46,643 nt of DNA from Clostridia bacterium (GTDB taxonomy: Bacteria > Bacillota_A > Clostridia > Christensenellales > Aristaeellaceae), in assembly GCA_017432405.1 (NCBI GenBank), contig JAFRJF010000131.1, forward strand, positions 1-46,643, given 5' to 3'. The notes under the pieces were generated by a model. The model worked only from the letters and a program-made list of their open reading frames with translations. It was not told the DNA's origin and did not search any database. A program made the position numbers and the translations under genes. This document shows, one piece after another, positions 9,132 to 17,826 of this stretch (positions are counted from its first letter, which is position 1; each line of letters starts with the position of its first letter).

Positions 9132-11660
9132 ATGGCGGGCACGATTGCGCGATTCTCGAAGGAATACCCGGAATTCCCCATTGTGGAATTCCTCGACCAT
9201 TCCGCGTTCGACGAGCTTATTTCAATAGATCTCGAACAGGATACCTATCGGTTCATATTTAACGTGGAGCAGAAATACTGGTCGCCTTCGATGGAGGGCG
9301 TCTACAGCGCCTTTATCAAATACGTGGGCACCCGAATGGTGCACCCGGAGGATCAGCAGCTCTACCTGGACATGATGGATCCCCAGCGGCTGCCGATCCA
9401 CCTGGAAGCGGCGGACGACGTGCTGGATTTCGAATTCCGGGTCCGCAACACCAGCGGCGGCTGGCATTGGTGCGAGCAATACGTGGTCAGCAGCGCCCGC
9501 CACGGCGTGCCTGAGGGTGCGATCTACTGCTATGTGTTCGACATCCAGAGCCGCAAGGACCGGGAGGAGGGCAAGACGAGGGTCAGCTACAGGCGCGAAG
9601 TCCACTGCGACCCGCTCACAGGCCTGCCCCGGGAAAAGGACTTCTACGCCCAGGCCGAATCGATACTGGCCGACACGACCACCAACTGGCTGCTGGTGGC
9701 CATTGACCTTCAGCACTTCAAGCTTTTCAACGAATGGTACGGCCGGGGGCTGGGCGATCACGTGCTCGCCGACATCGGGCGGGAGCTGGTCGCCACCGCT
9801 GAGGCCCATCACGGCGTCTCCGGGTACATCGGCGGCGACGACTTTGCCCTGCTCGTGCCCGCGGACCGGTTCAGCGTCGAGGACCTCTACCAGAAGCTGC
9901 AGGACATCATCAAGGGCCACGGCGTTTCCATCGGCTTCCTGCCGGCCCTCGGGGCCTGCTATTCCAATGGGAGCACGTCTATCTATTCTCTGCACGACGA
10001 AGCCTCCCTGGCCTGCCAGGAGGCCAAGAAGGACTACAGGAACCGCGTGGTCTACTACTCATCGTCCCTGGTGCAGCAGACTGAGGAGGATTACAGGACG
10101 CTGTCCGCCTTCAAGGACGCCCTGGCCGGCGGTGAGATCAACTTCTTCCTCCAGCCCCAGTGCCGCGCCGTCAACGGCCAGATCGTCGGCGCGGAGGCGC
10201 TGGCCCGGTGGATCAAGCCCGACGGCACGATGATACCGCCCTTCAGGTTCGTGCCCACGCTGGAGCGCTACGGCTTCATCCCCGATCTCGACCGTTACAT
10301 CTGGGAGGCCGTCTGCAAGTGGAGCCGCGAATCGCTGGACAGGGGCAACCCGCTGATCCCGGTCTCCGTGAACATCAGCCCGGTGGACATCTTTACCATG
10401 GACGTGCCCAACTATTTCCAGAGCCTGATCGAAAAGTACAGCCTGCCCAGGAACGCCATCAAGGTGGAGATCACCGAATCCGCCTATGGCGAGGACTCCG
10501 ACAAGGTGCGCGCCACCGTACAGACCTTCCGGGACATGGGCTTCATGGTGCTGATGGACGACTTTGGCAGCGGCTTTTCGTCGCTGAACATGCTGCGCGA
10601 GCTGAACGTGGACATGATCAAGCTGGACGCCTATTTCCTGCGCATGGACGAGGCGACGGAGAAGAAGGGCATGCACATTCTGGAATCGGTGGTCAACATG
10701 GCCAAGACCATGTCGATGCCGATCATCGTCGAGGGCGTGGAGACCACGGAACAGTGTGCCTACCTGATGAGCCTGGGCTGCCGCTACATACAGGGCTACT
10801 ATTTCTACCGGCCCATGGCGAAGGACGCCTTCCAGGCGCTGATCGCGGACCCGAAGAAGATCGACCCCCACGGCTTCACCTTCAAGTTCAACGAGGAATT
10901 CCACATCCGGGAGTTCCTGAACGACGACGTTTACTCCGATTCGATGCTGAACCAGATCATCGGCCCGGCGGCGATCTACGCCTGGCACGGCGACGTGGTC
11001 GACATCATACGCTTCAACCAGCAGTTTTACAAGGCCGTCAACGCGCCGGACTTTACCGACCGGCTGCTCAACATCCAGCAATTCATGCCCAAAAATGAGC
11101 AGCTCGTGCTGCTGGACACCCTGCAAAGGGCCTTCGATGACCGCCTGAATGGGGCAAGCGGCATACTCTCCTTCAACAAGGTCGACGGCACCCGGGTGCG
11201 CTTCCTGATCCACTTCTACTTCCTGAATACCGACGGTGAGAATCGGCGCTTCTACGGGTCCGCCCGGGACGTCACCGATATCGCCTTCCTCCAGCAGCAG
11301 ATGCAGCTGCTCTCCCGATTCGTGTCGCGGACGGTGCTGTTCCTCATCGCCCGGGAGGACAAATACGTGTTCGAGGTGGTCGCCCACGGCCTGGAGAAGG
11401 CCATGGGGCTGAACCGCAAAGACATGGAGGAAGAACTGAATTCAGGGCGCTTATACAAGCGACTGATCCCGAAGAACGAAAGCGTGCTGTGGAAGATCGC
11501 CCTGAAGTGCGTGGACAGCCGGCAGAGCGCCAGCAGGGAATTCAGAATGGTCGGAGCCAGCGGAGAGGAACTCCACCTCGTCGTGGACGCCGATTACGTG
11601 GACGACCCGATGAGCGACGTCAAGTGCATCCTTTCGATGCGCAGGGAAAACGGCAATTGA
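9132..11660 (+). CDS. GGDEF-EAL protein, likely c-di-GMP phosphodiesterase
   Basis: 842 residues from the preferred start: a PAS-like sensor (about 20-140), a GGDEF domain, an EAL domain, then two PAS-like regions to the C-terminus. The GGDEF motif is altered to GGDDF (YIGGDDFALL, 234-238) and has no RxxD site, so cyclase activity is doubtful. The EAL domain keeps its key residues: GAEALARW, SVNISP, KVEITES, LMDDFGSGFSSL, MIKLD, IVEGVETTEQ and YIQGYYFYRP. No membrane segment, so probably cytoplasmic. ATG at 9132 (MAGTIARF) is preceded by AAAGGAAG at good spacing. ATG at 9048 lies inside the -10 box and ATG at 9069 has only AGGAG 10 nt upstream. It converges with the MATE gene with a 3-nt gap. 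Confidence 0.92.
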   Translation: MAGTIARFSKEYPEFPIVEFLDHSAFDELISIDLEQDTYRFIFNVEQKYWSPSMEGVYSAFIKYVGTRMVHPEDQQLYLDMMDPQRLPIHLEAADDVLDFEFRVRNTSGGWHWCEQYVVSSARHGVPEGAIYCYVFDIQSRKDREEGKTRVSYRREVHCDPLTGLPREKDFYAQAESILADTTTNWLLVAIDLQHFKLFNEWYGRGLGDHVLADIGRELVATAEAHHGVSGYIGGDDFALLVPADRFSVEDLYQKLQDIIKGHGVSIGFLPALGACYSNGSTSIYSLHDEASLACQEAKKDYRNRVVYYSSSLVQQTEEDYRTLSAFKDALAGGEINFFLQPQCRAVNGQIVGAEALARWIKPDGTMIPPFRFVPTLERYGFIPDLDRYIWEAVCKWSRESLDRGNPLIPVSVNISPVDIFTMDVPNYFQSLIEKYSLPRNAIKVEITESAYGEDSDKVRATVQTFRDMGFMVLMDDFGSGFSSLNMLRELNVDMIKLDAYFLRMDEATEKKGMHILESVVNMAKTMSMPIIVEGVETTEQCAYLMSLGCRYIQGYYFYRPMAKDAFQALIADPKKIDPHGFTFKFNEEFHIREFLNDDVYSDSMLNQIIGPAAIYAWHGDVVDIIRFNQQFYKAVNAPDFTDRLLNIQQFMPKNEQLVLLDTLQRAFDDRLNGASGILSFNKVDGTRVRFLIHFYFLNTDGENRRFYGSARDVTDIAFLQQQMQLLSRFVSRTVLFLIAREDKYVFEVVAHGLEKAMGLNRKDMEEELNSGRLYKRLIPKNESVLWKIALKCVDSRQSASREFRMVGASGEELHLVVDADYVDDPMSDVKCILSMRRENGN

Positions 11661-11663
11661 TCC

Positions 11664-13022
11664 TCATCCGTTCGGCTGGCGGGTGATCGCCGCCTTCCTG
11701 CGCCATACGCCGCTGCAAAAGCGCAGGAAGCTGGCGACGGCCACCAGCGTCCAGGTGAGGGCCGTGCCCAGCCAGATGCCCCAGACGCCGACGGAGGGGA
11801 TCATGGTCAGGGGCTTGGGAAACGCGATGCGGCCCGTCATCTCGCATGCGCCGGAGATCAGGGAATAGGCGCTGTCCCCCGCCCCGTTCAACACGCCCCG
11901 GCAGATGTAGATCATGCCCAGGGCGGCCAGGAACCAGCTGGTAAGCCTGAGGCCGCGGGCGCCGTAACGGATGACCTCCGCGCCTTGCTCCGCGTCCACA
12001 AACAGGCTCATCACCTGGGGACTGAACAGCTGCAGAAGCAGCGTGATGACCGCCGAGAAGGCGAGCATGAGCACCAGCGCCTGGCGGAAGCCCTGGCTGA
12101 CCCGCTCCTGCCGGTTGGCGCCGATGTTCTGGCCCGTGAAGGTGGATAGCGCGGCGAACAGCGAGCCGTAGGGCTGCTGGACCAGCGCTTCCACGCGGCT
12201 GGTGGCCGTAAAGGCCGCGCCGACCACCGAGCCAAAGCCGTTGACCACCGACTGAAGCACGATCAGCGACAGCGCGATCATGGAGGACTGGGCCGCCAGC
12301 GGAACGCCGATGCGAAAGCACTGGCGGATCAGCGTCGCATCCGGCTTCCAGAGGGTTTTGTCTATGGTGAACATGGGGTTGTGCCCGGAAGCGTACAGGA
12401 TGCATCCCACGGCGGAGAGCAGCTGGGATATGACGGTGGCCGCCGCCGCGCCGCCCACCCCCCAGCGCAGGCGCCGGATGAAGAACAGGTCGAGGAATAC
12501 GTTGAGGAAGCTGGAAATCACCAGGAAGAACAGCGGCGTCCGGGAATCGCCCACGCCTCGCAATATGGACGCGATGCAGTTGTACATGGACACCGCCACC
12601 ACGCCCGCGCACATCACCCGCATATAGACCACGGACTGGTCGACGATGTTTTCGGGTGTCCCCAGCAGTTCCAGCACTGCCCTGGAAAGGCCAAAGCCCA
12701 GCGCGCCCATGATCAGTCCGGTAACGACCATGATGTAGGCGGCATTGGTAATCACCCGCTTGACCGTGGCGGGCCGGTCCGCGCCAAAGGCCTGTGCGAT
12801 CAGTATACCAACGCCGTTGGCCAGGCCGTTGCACAGCGAGAAGAACAGGAAGTTCAGCGAGCTCGTCGCGCCGACCGCCGCCAGGGCGTCCGGCCCCACG
12901 AAGCGGCCGACGATCATCATATCCACCATGCTGTAAACCTGTTGGAACAGGTTGCCCACCAGCAGCGGCACCATGAACCTGAGCAGCAGCCCGCAGGGAT
13001 TGCCCTCGGTCATATCCGTCAT
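11664..13022 (-). CDS. MATE family efflux transporter
   Basis: Na+ or H+ coupled multidrug/metabolite exporter with about 12 membrane helices. The N-terminus is typical for clostridial MATE proteins: MTDMTEGNPCG, then LLRFMVPLLVGNLFQQVY and MVDMMIVGRFVG. Internal repeats such as GVGDSRTPLFFLV and GQNIGANRQERV are also typical. I prefer ATG at 13022, with GAAGG about 7 nt upstream, because family members begin here; an in-frame ATG at 13049 with GAGGTG 10 nt upstream is the alternative. The gene is preceded by a perfect palindrome that contains its promoter (13089-13137), suggesting control by a dimeric repressor. The substrate is unknown. Confidence 0.93.
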   Translation of the reverse strand: MTDMTEGNPCGLLLRFMVPLLVGNLFQQVYSMVDMMIVGRFVGPDALAAVGATSSLNFLFFSLCNGLANGVGILIAQAFGADRPATVKRVITNAAYIMVVTGLIMGALGFGLSRAVLELLGTPENIVDQSVVYMRVMCAGVVAVSMYNCIASILRGVGDSRTPLFFLVISSFLNVFLDLFFIRRLRWGVGGAAAATVISQLLSAVGCILYASGHNPMFTIDKTLWKPDATLIRQCFRIGVPLAAQSSMIALSLIVLQSVVNGFGSVVGAAFTATSRVEALVQQPYGSLFAALSTFTGQNIGANRQERVSQGFRQALVLMLAFSAVITLLLQLFSPQVMSLFVDAEQGAEVIRYGARGLRLTSWFLAALGMIYICRGVLNGAGDSAYSLISGACEMTGRIAFPKPLTMIPSVGVWGIWLGTALTWTLVAVASFLRFCSGVWRRKAAITRQPNG

Positions 13023-13088
13023 ATAATGCCTTCGATTCCGAATCCGCATCAGATGCTCACACCTCGCAGCAAAACAAGTTTATCTCCT

Positions 13089-13137
13089 TTGAATATGCGC
13101 GTATGAATTAATTGTAAATTCATACGCGCATATTCAA
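13089..13137. promoter_or_regulatory. Perfect 21-bp palindrome enclosing a promoter (candidate operator)
   Basis: Two 21-nt arms (13089-13109 and 13117-13137) are exact inverted copies around a 7-nt centre. The core is TATGCGCGTATGAATT and its complement. On the minus strand the same stretch contains TTTACA (13118-13113), a 17-nt spacer and TATTCA (13095-13090), a plausible promoter for the MATE gene. The dyad thus spans the whole promoter. It could instead be a terminator for PPK2, whose stop is 30 nt upstream, but no U-tract follows. Confidence 0.6.
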
Positions 13138-13167
13138 CAGCGAACCGCGATTTCCCGTCGATCAGGA

Positions 13168-14049
13168 TCAATCCTTTTTGGCGCTCTTTCCAAGCTCCCT
13201 TTCCAGCGCTGCCTTGTACCCGGCAAATTCCTTGAGCCTTTCCTCGGTCACGGTGGGATATTTTGGATCCATCTCCTTGAGGGTATGCAGTATGATTTCG
13301 CTGACGATGAAGCGCATATACCACTTGTGGTCCGCCGGCACGACATACCAGGGCGCTTCCTTCGTGGCCGTTCGGTTGATCGCGATCTCAAAGGCTTCCT
13401 GGTAGTCGTCCCAGTATTTGCGCTCCTCAAAGTCAGAGCCCGAGAACTTCCAGTTCTTCTCCGGCTCTTCGATCCGGGAAAGGAAGCGCTTCGCCTGCTC
13501 CTTTTTGGAGACGTTCAGGAAGATCTTGACGGTGCGGATGCTGTTGTGCCACAGGTATCTTTCATAATTGCAGATATCCTCGTACCTGTCCTCCAGAAGC
13601 GCCTCTGTATCGATCCTGTCCGCATGGGCCTGGTTCTTCCAGAGCTTCTTGACCCGGTAGATCAAAAGCTCTTCATAGTGCGAACGGTTGAAGATCGCGA
13701 TATCGCCCTTCAACGGCACCTGTGCCTCGACCCTCCACAGGTAATCGTGGGCCTGCTCCGTCGTGGACGGCGACTTGAACGCGCACTCATACACGCCATG
13801 GGGCGACAGGCAGGAGAGAACAGCGGCAATCGTTCCGTCCTTTCCCGCTGCGTCCATGGCCTGGAAGAGCAGGATGAGGCCTTCCTTCTTCTCCGCGTAC
13901 AGCTTGCTCTGAAGCTCCTGTATCTTTTCAAAATTCTTTTCCATCTTCTCTTCGGCTTTCTTGCGATCCGATTCGAAGTCCGTTTCATCCGTCGATACCT
14001 TGGACAGCTTGAATTCCCTGCTTCCATCATACCTGTACGCCTTGAGCAT
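13168..14049 (-). CDS. ppk2: PPK2 family polyphosphate kinase / nucleotide phosphotransferase
   Basis: Transfers phosphate between inorganic polyphosphate and nucleotides (AMP, ADP or GDP; the subclass cannot be fixed by eye). 293 residues with a Walker A motif, MDAAGKDGT (65-73), and the PPK2 Walker-B-like motif FNRSHYEE (120-127). Conserved WKFSGSDFEERKYWDDY and PWYVVPADHKWYMR stretches follow. Basic and acidic coiled N-terminus (KKAEEKMEKNFEKIQ) as usual. The ATG at 14049 has GGGAGG about 7 nt upstream. This ribosome site directly abuts the stop of the Nudix gene, so the two are coupled; both act on nucleotide or polyphosphate pools. Confidence 0.94.
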   Translation of the reverse strand: MLKAYRYDGSREFKLSKVSTDETDFESDRKKAEEKMEKNFEKIQELQSKLYAEKKEGLILLFQAMDAAGKDGTIAAVLSCLSPHGVYECAFKSPSTTEQAHDYLWRVEAQVPLKGDIAIFNRSHYEELLIYRVKKLWKNQAHADRIDTEALLEDRYEDICNYERYLWHNSIRTVKIFLNVSKKEQAKRFLSRIEEPEKNWKFSGSDFEERKYWDDYQEAFEIAINRTATKEAPWYVVPADHKWYMRFIVSEIILHTLKEMDPKYPTVTEERLKEFAGYKAALERELGKSAKKD

Positions 14050-14063
14050 TGCTATACCTCCCT

Positions 14064-14648
14064 TTAATCCTGAATCACATCAGGGATTGTTTCCTGGGTG
14101 CCTTGGCATGTGCGCCCATTGAAGCGCTCCAACAGCGCCCTTGCACGTTTGAGAATTGGCAGCTCCCGATTGGCGATGAGCCTGCCCAGTCGGGTACACG
14201 CGCACCTTTCATACTCCGCGACTGCTGCCTCATAGCCCAGCTTCATCGTGGAGAGGTGGTATTTGTCGGCCTCGTCCTGGGTCAGGCGTCTGCTGCCAAA
14301 GGCCTTGACGCGGCATAGATAGTAGTGGTTGATGTTGTGCCGGTGGATCAGGTTGTAATAGTCGCTCACGACACCAATGTCAGCCAGGATATCCACCTGA
14401 GCGCCGAGCTCCTCCCTGAGCTCCCTGCGGATTGCCGCATCGAGCGCCTCGCCGGGCTCGACGCCCCCTCCCGAGGTTTCGATCAGCGTCGCCGCGCCGA
14501 ACTCGTCGTCCCGCACAGCCCTCACAAAGTAATAGCTGTCCGCGTCGTCCACGACGATCGCGCGCACGATCTGGCGGTCGTGGTCGGTATAGGTCAGCGG
14601 CCACTGCGTGTCCTGCAGCTCAATCCTGACCTGCTCAACAGCTTCCAT
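14064..14648 (-). CDS. Nudix hydrolase
   Basis: Hydrolyses a nucleoside diphosphate linked to another group. 194 residues. The Nudix box fits Gx5Ex7REx2EExG: GGVEPGE, then AALRRELREELG-like residues at 61-82 (read directly as G61, E67, R75, E76, E79, E80, G82). The N-terminal part (WPLTYTDHDRQIVRAIVVDD) and the ADP-ribose-pyrophosphatase-like loop suggest a house-cleaning or ADP-sugar enzyme, but the substrate is unproven. The ATG at 14648 has AAGGAGCGG upstream. First of the Nudix-PPK2 pair, lying 54 nt after the polyferredoxin-TlpA gene on the same strand. Confidence 0.93.
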   Translation of the reverse strand: MEAVEQVRIELQDTQWPLTYTDHDRQIVRAIVVDDADSYYFVRAVRDDEFGAATLIETSGGGVEPGEALDAAIRRELREELGAQVDILADIGVVSDYYNLIHRHNINHYYLCRVKAFGSRRLTQDEADKYHLSTMKLGYEAAVAEYERCACTRLGRLIANRELPILKRARALLERFNGRTCQGTQETIPDVIQD

Positions 14649-14702
14649 CGGCGCACCCGCTCCTTCCTAAAAGCACATCTTCACATTCAAACACCTGCCG
14701 AA

Positions 14703-16319
14703 TCACCCGTTTGCCTCTTCGTACAGCGCGTCAAGCACCTCCGGGGTCACCGAGCCGATGGTGTTGTATATGACCTCTCCCCTGCGGTTCAATACGATGG
14801 TCTGGGGCAGCGTGCCCGTGCCGCCCACGAGGGCGATCACGGCGTCGTCCGCGTCGGTGGCAAACGGCATGGCGTAGCCCTTGTCAGAAATGTAGGCCTC
14901 CGGGTCGTCCGTCACCAGCGAGGGATGGACGGCGATCATGGCGATGTCGCCCTCGTGGGCCCTGTACAGCTCGCTGAAATGGGGCAGCTCCTGCTTGCAG
15001 GGCGTGCAGTAGGTCGCCCACAGGTTGATGATCGTGACCTTCCCCCGCTGCTCGGCCAGGTGGAACGTGCTGCCGTCGTAGCAGCTCAGCGTGAAGTCCG
15101 GCAGCTGCTGGCCCACCTCGTGCCCAAGGGGCGCGTCGCTGTCAAAACGGTCAGCCTCGGACGCTTCTGTGGCTGCAGGCGCTTCTGTGGCTGCAGGCGC
15201 TTCTGTCTCTACAGGCGCCTGTGTCGCTGCGGGCGCCTCAGTCGCTTCGATGGCCGCCCCAGCGGGTTCCAGGGTCGGCGAGGGCTTCGCTGCCTCCGGC
15301 TGCCTGCCGGCCTTGTTGACGGCGGGATCGAGGAAGTTGAACCACACAATCGCAAAGCATAGCACCGCAAGCGCGACGCCCCAGAGTATCCGGCCCAGCC
15401 GCTTCCGCTTCTCCGGCGCGTCCGGTCCATCCCCCGCGCACCCCTTTTCAGACGCCTTGAGGACGATCCTGCCCGCCTTGATGGAAATGGCCCCCTGGTT
15501 GCAGGCCGAAATGCATTTGCCGCAGTTGATACACTCGTGATCGCCCACCTGCCGCACATCCATGCCGCAGCCGCGCACGCAGGCGTCACAGTGGTTGCAG
15601 CGATTCTCATCCACCTTCACACCGACGATGTTGAACCGGTTGAACAGTCCGTATATGGCGCCCAGGGGACAGATGAAGCGGCAGAAGGCTCGATAGCAGA
15701 ACACGCAAGCCAGGCCGATCACCAGCATGATGACAAACTTGCGGGTGAACAGTATGCCCAGCATGCTGAACATCGCGTCGTTGCCCGGGTTGGCCAGGTG
15801 ACCTATGGCCCCTTCGAACGTGCCCGCCGGGCAGATGTACTTGCAGAAGCCCGGCAACGGCAGGTCGTATCGCAGGCCGTACCACAGCGGCAGGGCGACG
15901 ACAAACACCGCCAGCAGCACGTATTTCAGCCAGCTCAGCGCCCTGGTCACGCGGCCCTTCCTGAGCTTGGGCGTGGGGATTTTGTTCAGCAGCTCCTGGA
16001 TCCAGCCCAGCGGGCAAAGCCAACCGCAGATGGTGCGCCCCAGTATGACGCCATAGAGCAGCAATATCCCCAGCACATACCAGCCCGCGCGATGCCCCGT
16101 GGAGGCCAGGGCATTCTGGATGGACCCCAGCGGACAGGCGCCCACCGCGCCCGGGCAGGAATAACAGTTGAACCCCGGCGCGCAGACGATCTTCGACGAT
16201 CCCTTGTAGATTTCGCCCTTGATAAAGCCCTTGACGTAGGCGTTGTGCAGAAGGGCGCTGTAGAGCTGCACGAGCTTCCGGGTGGTCGGCCTGTGGACAT
16301 GCCACCAGCTGTTCTTCAC
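14703..16319 (-). CDS. Membrane polyferredoxin fused to TlpA-like thioredoxin domain
   Basis: About 538 residues. A NapH/CcoG-like membrane part carries cysteine motifs (APGFNCYSCPGAVGACPLG, GWLCPLGW, KYICPAG, RFICPLG) between helices. Two [4Fe-4S] ferredoxin motifs follow (RCNHCDACVRGCGMDV and ECINCGKCISACNQGAI). Then come a further helix, a low-complexity Ala/Pro/Thr/Glu linker, and a TlpA/AhpC-type thioredoxin domain with CTPC in LWATYCTPCKQELP (residues 438-441). Electrons could pass from iron-sulfur centres through the membrane to an extracytoplasmic disulfide (inference). The start is uncertain: GTG at 16319, 1 nt after the preceding TAA, fits the family length; TTG at 16328 and GTG at 16382 are alternatives. 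No strong ribosome site, so coupling is likely. Confidence 0.88.
   Translation of the reverse strand: MKNSWWHVHRPTTRKLVQLYSALLHNAYVKGFIKGEIYKGSSKIVCAPGFNCYSCPGAVGACPLGSIQNALASTGHRAGWYVLGILLLYGVILGRTICGWLCPLGWIQELLNKIPTPKLRKGRVTRALSWLKYVLLAVFVVALPLWYGLRYDLPLPGFCKYICPAGTFEGAIGHLANPGNDAMFSMLGILFTRKFVIMLVIGLACVFCYRAFCRFICPLGAIYGLFNRFNIVGVKVDENRCNHCDACVRGCGMDVRQVGDHECINCGKCISACNQGAISIKAGRIVLKASEKGCAGDGPDAPEKRKRLGRILWGVALAVLCFAIVWFNFLDPAVNKAGRQPEAAKPSPTLEPAGAAIEATEAPAATQAPVETEAPAATEAPAATEASEADRFDSDAPLGHEVGQQLPDFTLSCYDGSTFHLAEQRGKVTIINLWATYCTPCKQELPHFSELYRAHEGDIAMIAVHPSLVTDDPEAYISDKGYAMPFATDADDAVIALVGGTGTLPQTIVLNRRGEVIYNTIGSVTPEVLDALYEEANG
15164..15240. repeat. Tandem repeat encoding the Ala/Pro/Thr/Glu linker
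   Basis: Imperfect tandem copies of an approximately 18-nt unit (GCTTCTGTGGCTGCAGGC, two exact copies then diverged ones) inside the polyferredoxin-TlpA gene. They encode repeats of the ATEAPA type, a flexible tether between the membrane part and the thioredoxin domain. Unit number is likely to vary between strains. Confidence 0.8.
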
Positions 16320-16320
16320 A

Positions 16321-17085
16321 TTATCCAAGGCCAACACACTCCGTACAAATCGTGATTGCTTTGTAGAGCACGTCTCGGGCACTCTGGTTGAATACGCCGA
16401 GGACGATGAACGCGACGGCGGCGATTATGAGGACCGCCTGCAGGACAGCGGGGTTCCCTTTGGCGTGCGGAGGATCGGCCGGCGCGGCCACCCCATCCGC
16501 CTTTTCCCGGGCAAGCTGGGCCTTCGCGGCCTCGATCTCAAGGGCCACGTGCTTCTCCCCCAGCAGGGAGGTCACCGCCAGGGCGCCGATGCCCACTGCC
16601 GCCCATGGCAGCAGCACCCTGACAAGCGCATAGAACATGCCCTCCAAGTCGTCCAGAGGGAAGTGCTCCGCCCTGGCCAGATAGATGGCGACGGGAACCA
16701 TGCAGGCCCCAAAGATCGCCCAGCCCGCAAGGCGCAGACGCCTTTGAGCAGCCTGGGCCTGACGCATGGCCTGGGAAGGGGCGGCGACGCGGGCAACGGC
16801 GAGATCCCTGACGCGCTCCGAATCCTTTACCGGCTTTTCGGCGTCTTCGTCACGGATTCCAAGGACGAGGCCCGCGATCATCATCCCGATGGCGAAGAAG
16901 GCCAGCGGGGCAATCGGCGCAAACTTCTCCGCCGCGATTTCCCGGGTGTAGATGGCGGCCCGCGGGTTATCCGCCCTGTGCGCCAGTCCCTCCCGATAGA
17001 TGCCGACGACGGAAACGGACAGGAAAACCACCAGCAGCACGCACAGTATGACCTGCATAACCAGATACAATTTCGCTCTTGTCAC
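16321..17085 (-). CDS. Multi-pass membrane protein with C-terminal CXXC motif (CD1871A-like)
   Basis: About 254 residues with four or five membrane helices (for example LVMQVILCVLLVVFLSVSVV, FAPIAPLAFFAIGMMIAGLV and AVLQAVLIIAAVAFIVLGVF). The last helix ends in YKAITICTECVGLG. That tail matches my recollection of the short CD1871A family CXXC proteins that sit beside clostridial polyferredoxins; here it is joined to a longer membrane protein. GTG at 17085 is chosen because CAAGGG lies 8-9 nt upstream; no ATG is well placed. It begins 5 nt after the rhomboid stop and ends 1 nt before the polyferredoxin start, so the three form one coupled operon. A role in electron transfer with the polyferredoxin is inferred. 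Confidence 0.75.
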   Translation of the reverse strand: MTRAKLYLVMQVILCVLLVVFLSVSVVGIYREGLAHRADNPRAAIYTREIAAEKFAPIAPLAFFAIGMMIAGLVLGIRDEDAEKPVKDSERVRDLAVARVAAPSQAMRQAQAAQRRLRLAGWAIFGACMVPVAIYLARAEHFPLDDLEGMFYALVRVLLPWAAVGIGALAVTSLLGEKHVALEIEAAKAQLAREKADGVAAPADPPHAKGNPAVLQAVLIIAAVAFIVLGVFNQSARDVLYKAITICTECVGLG

Positions 17086-17090
17086 GAGTA

Positions 17091-17660
17091 TTACCCTTGC
17101 TTTCTCTCGCCCGTCAGGACCAGCGCGGAGAGCAGGCCGGCGATTCCCCCGCCGATGTGCCCCTGCCAGCTGACGCCCGCGCTGAAGCTGTAGATCAGGT
17201 TGATCACGATGCCTCTCAGGGCATAGGCCGGATTGATGTTGTTCTTCAGGTTGAAGACCAGCGTCGACGTCATCAGTGCCCAGATCGCGCCGCTCGCGCC
17301 GGCATGGATGCCCCTGCCGCCCGCGAAGTTGATCAACAGCCCCGAGCCGATGATCCCGATGAGGTAGATCAGGGCATACCGCCACCATCCGACCCGGTTC
17401 TCCAGGTCGAGGCCAAACATGCCCAGGCAGATCATATTGCTGCCAAAGTGCATGATGCCAAAGTGCAGAAAGGCGCTGACGAAGAGGCGTATCCACTGTC
17501 CGTCCTGCAGCGCGCCTTGGTACATGGCAAATCTGTAGACGGCGTTGTTCTCGCCCACGGAGTACTCATAGATCAGGCCGATCAGGTTCAGCAAAAAGAT
17601 GACTACCGTTACGACGGGAATCTTGATCCCGCGTCGCTCAACTGTGTATTCTGCGCTCAT
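17091..17660 (-). CDS. Rhomboid family intramembrane serine protease
   Basis: Cleaves membrane proteins within the bilayer. 189 residues with six predicted helices. Rhomboid signatures are present: HFGIMHFGSNM (HxxxHxxxN), catalytic Ser123 in HAGASGAIWAL and catalytic His168 in WQGHIGGGIAGLL. The ATG at 17660 (MSAEYTVERRG) has GGAAGGCGG upstream. First gene of the operon with the CXXC membrane protein and the polyferredoxin-TlpA fusion, driven by the promoter at 17700-17729. Confidence 0.94.
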   Translation of the reverse strand: MSAEYTVERRGIKIPVVTVVIFLLNLIGLIYEYSVGENNAVYRFAMYQGALQDGQWIRLFVSAFLHFGIMHFGSNMICLGMFGLDLENRVGWWRYALIYLIGIIGSGLLINFAGGRGIHAGASGAIWALMTSTLVFNLKNNINPAYALRGIVINLIYSFSAGVSWQGHIGGGIAGLLSALVLTGERKQG

Positions 17661-17699
17661 TGACGCACCGCCTTCCGGGTTTATTACGCATACAAAATT

Positions 17700-17729
17700 A
17701 TTATAACATGTTTTCGGTGCAGATGTCCA
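17700..17729 (-). promoter_or_regulatory. Promoter for rhomboid operon
   Basis: On the minus strand, TGGACA (17729-17724), an 18-nt spacer and TATAAT (17705-17700). The start would be near 17693, about 33 nt before the rhomboid ATG. Confidence 0.6.
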
Positions 17730-17826
17730 TATTGAATGCCAACTGCACGAGAAAAAAATGATTGTGGCGGGCTGTGGAATGCGATGCAACGACTCTTTTA
17801 AAGTCAACGAAACCCAGACGATGTAA

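Noticed and set aside
15164..15240. CRISPR or minisatellite at the 18-nt repeats
   Set aside because: The repeats are contiguous, in frame, and encode a flexible protein linker; there are no spacers.
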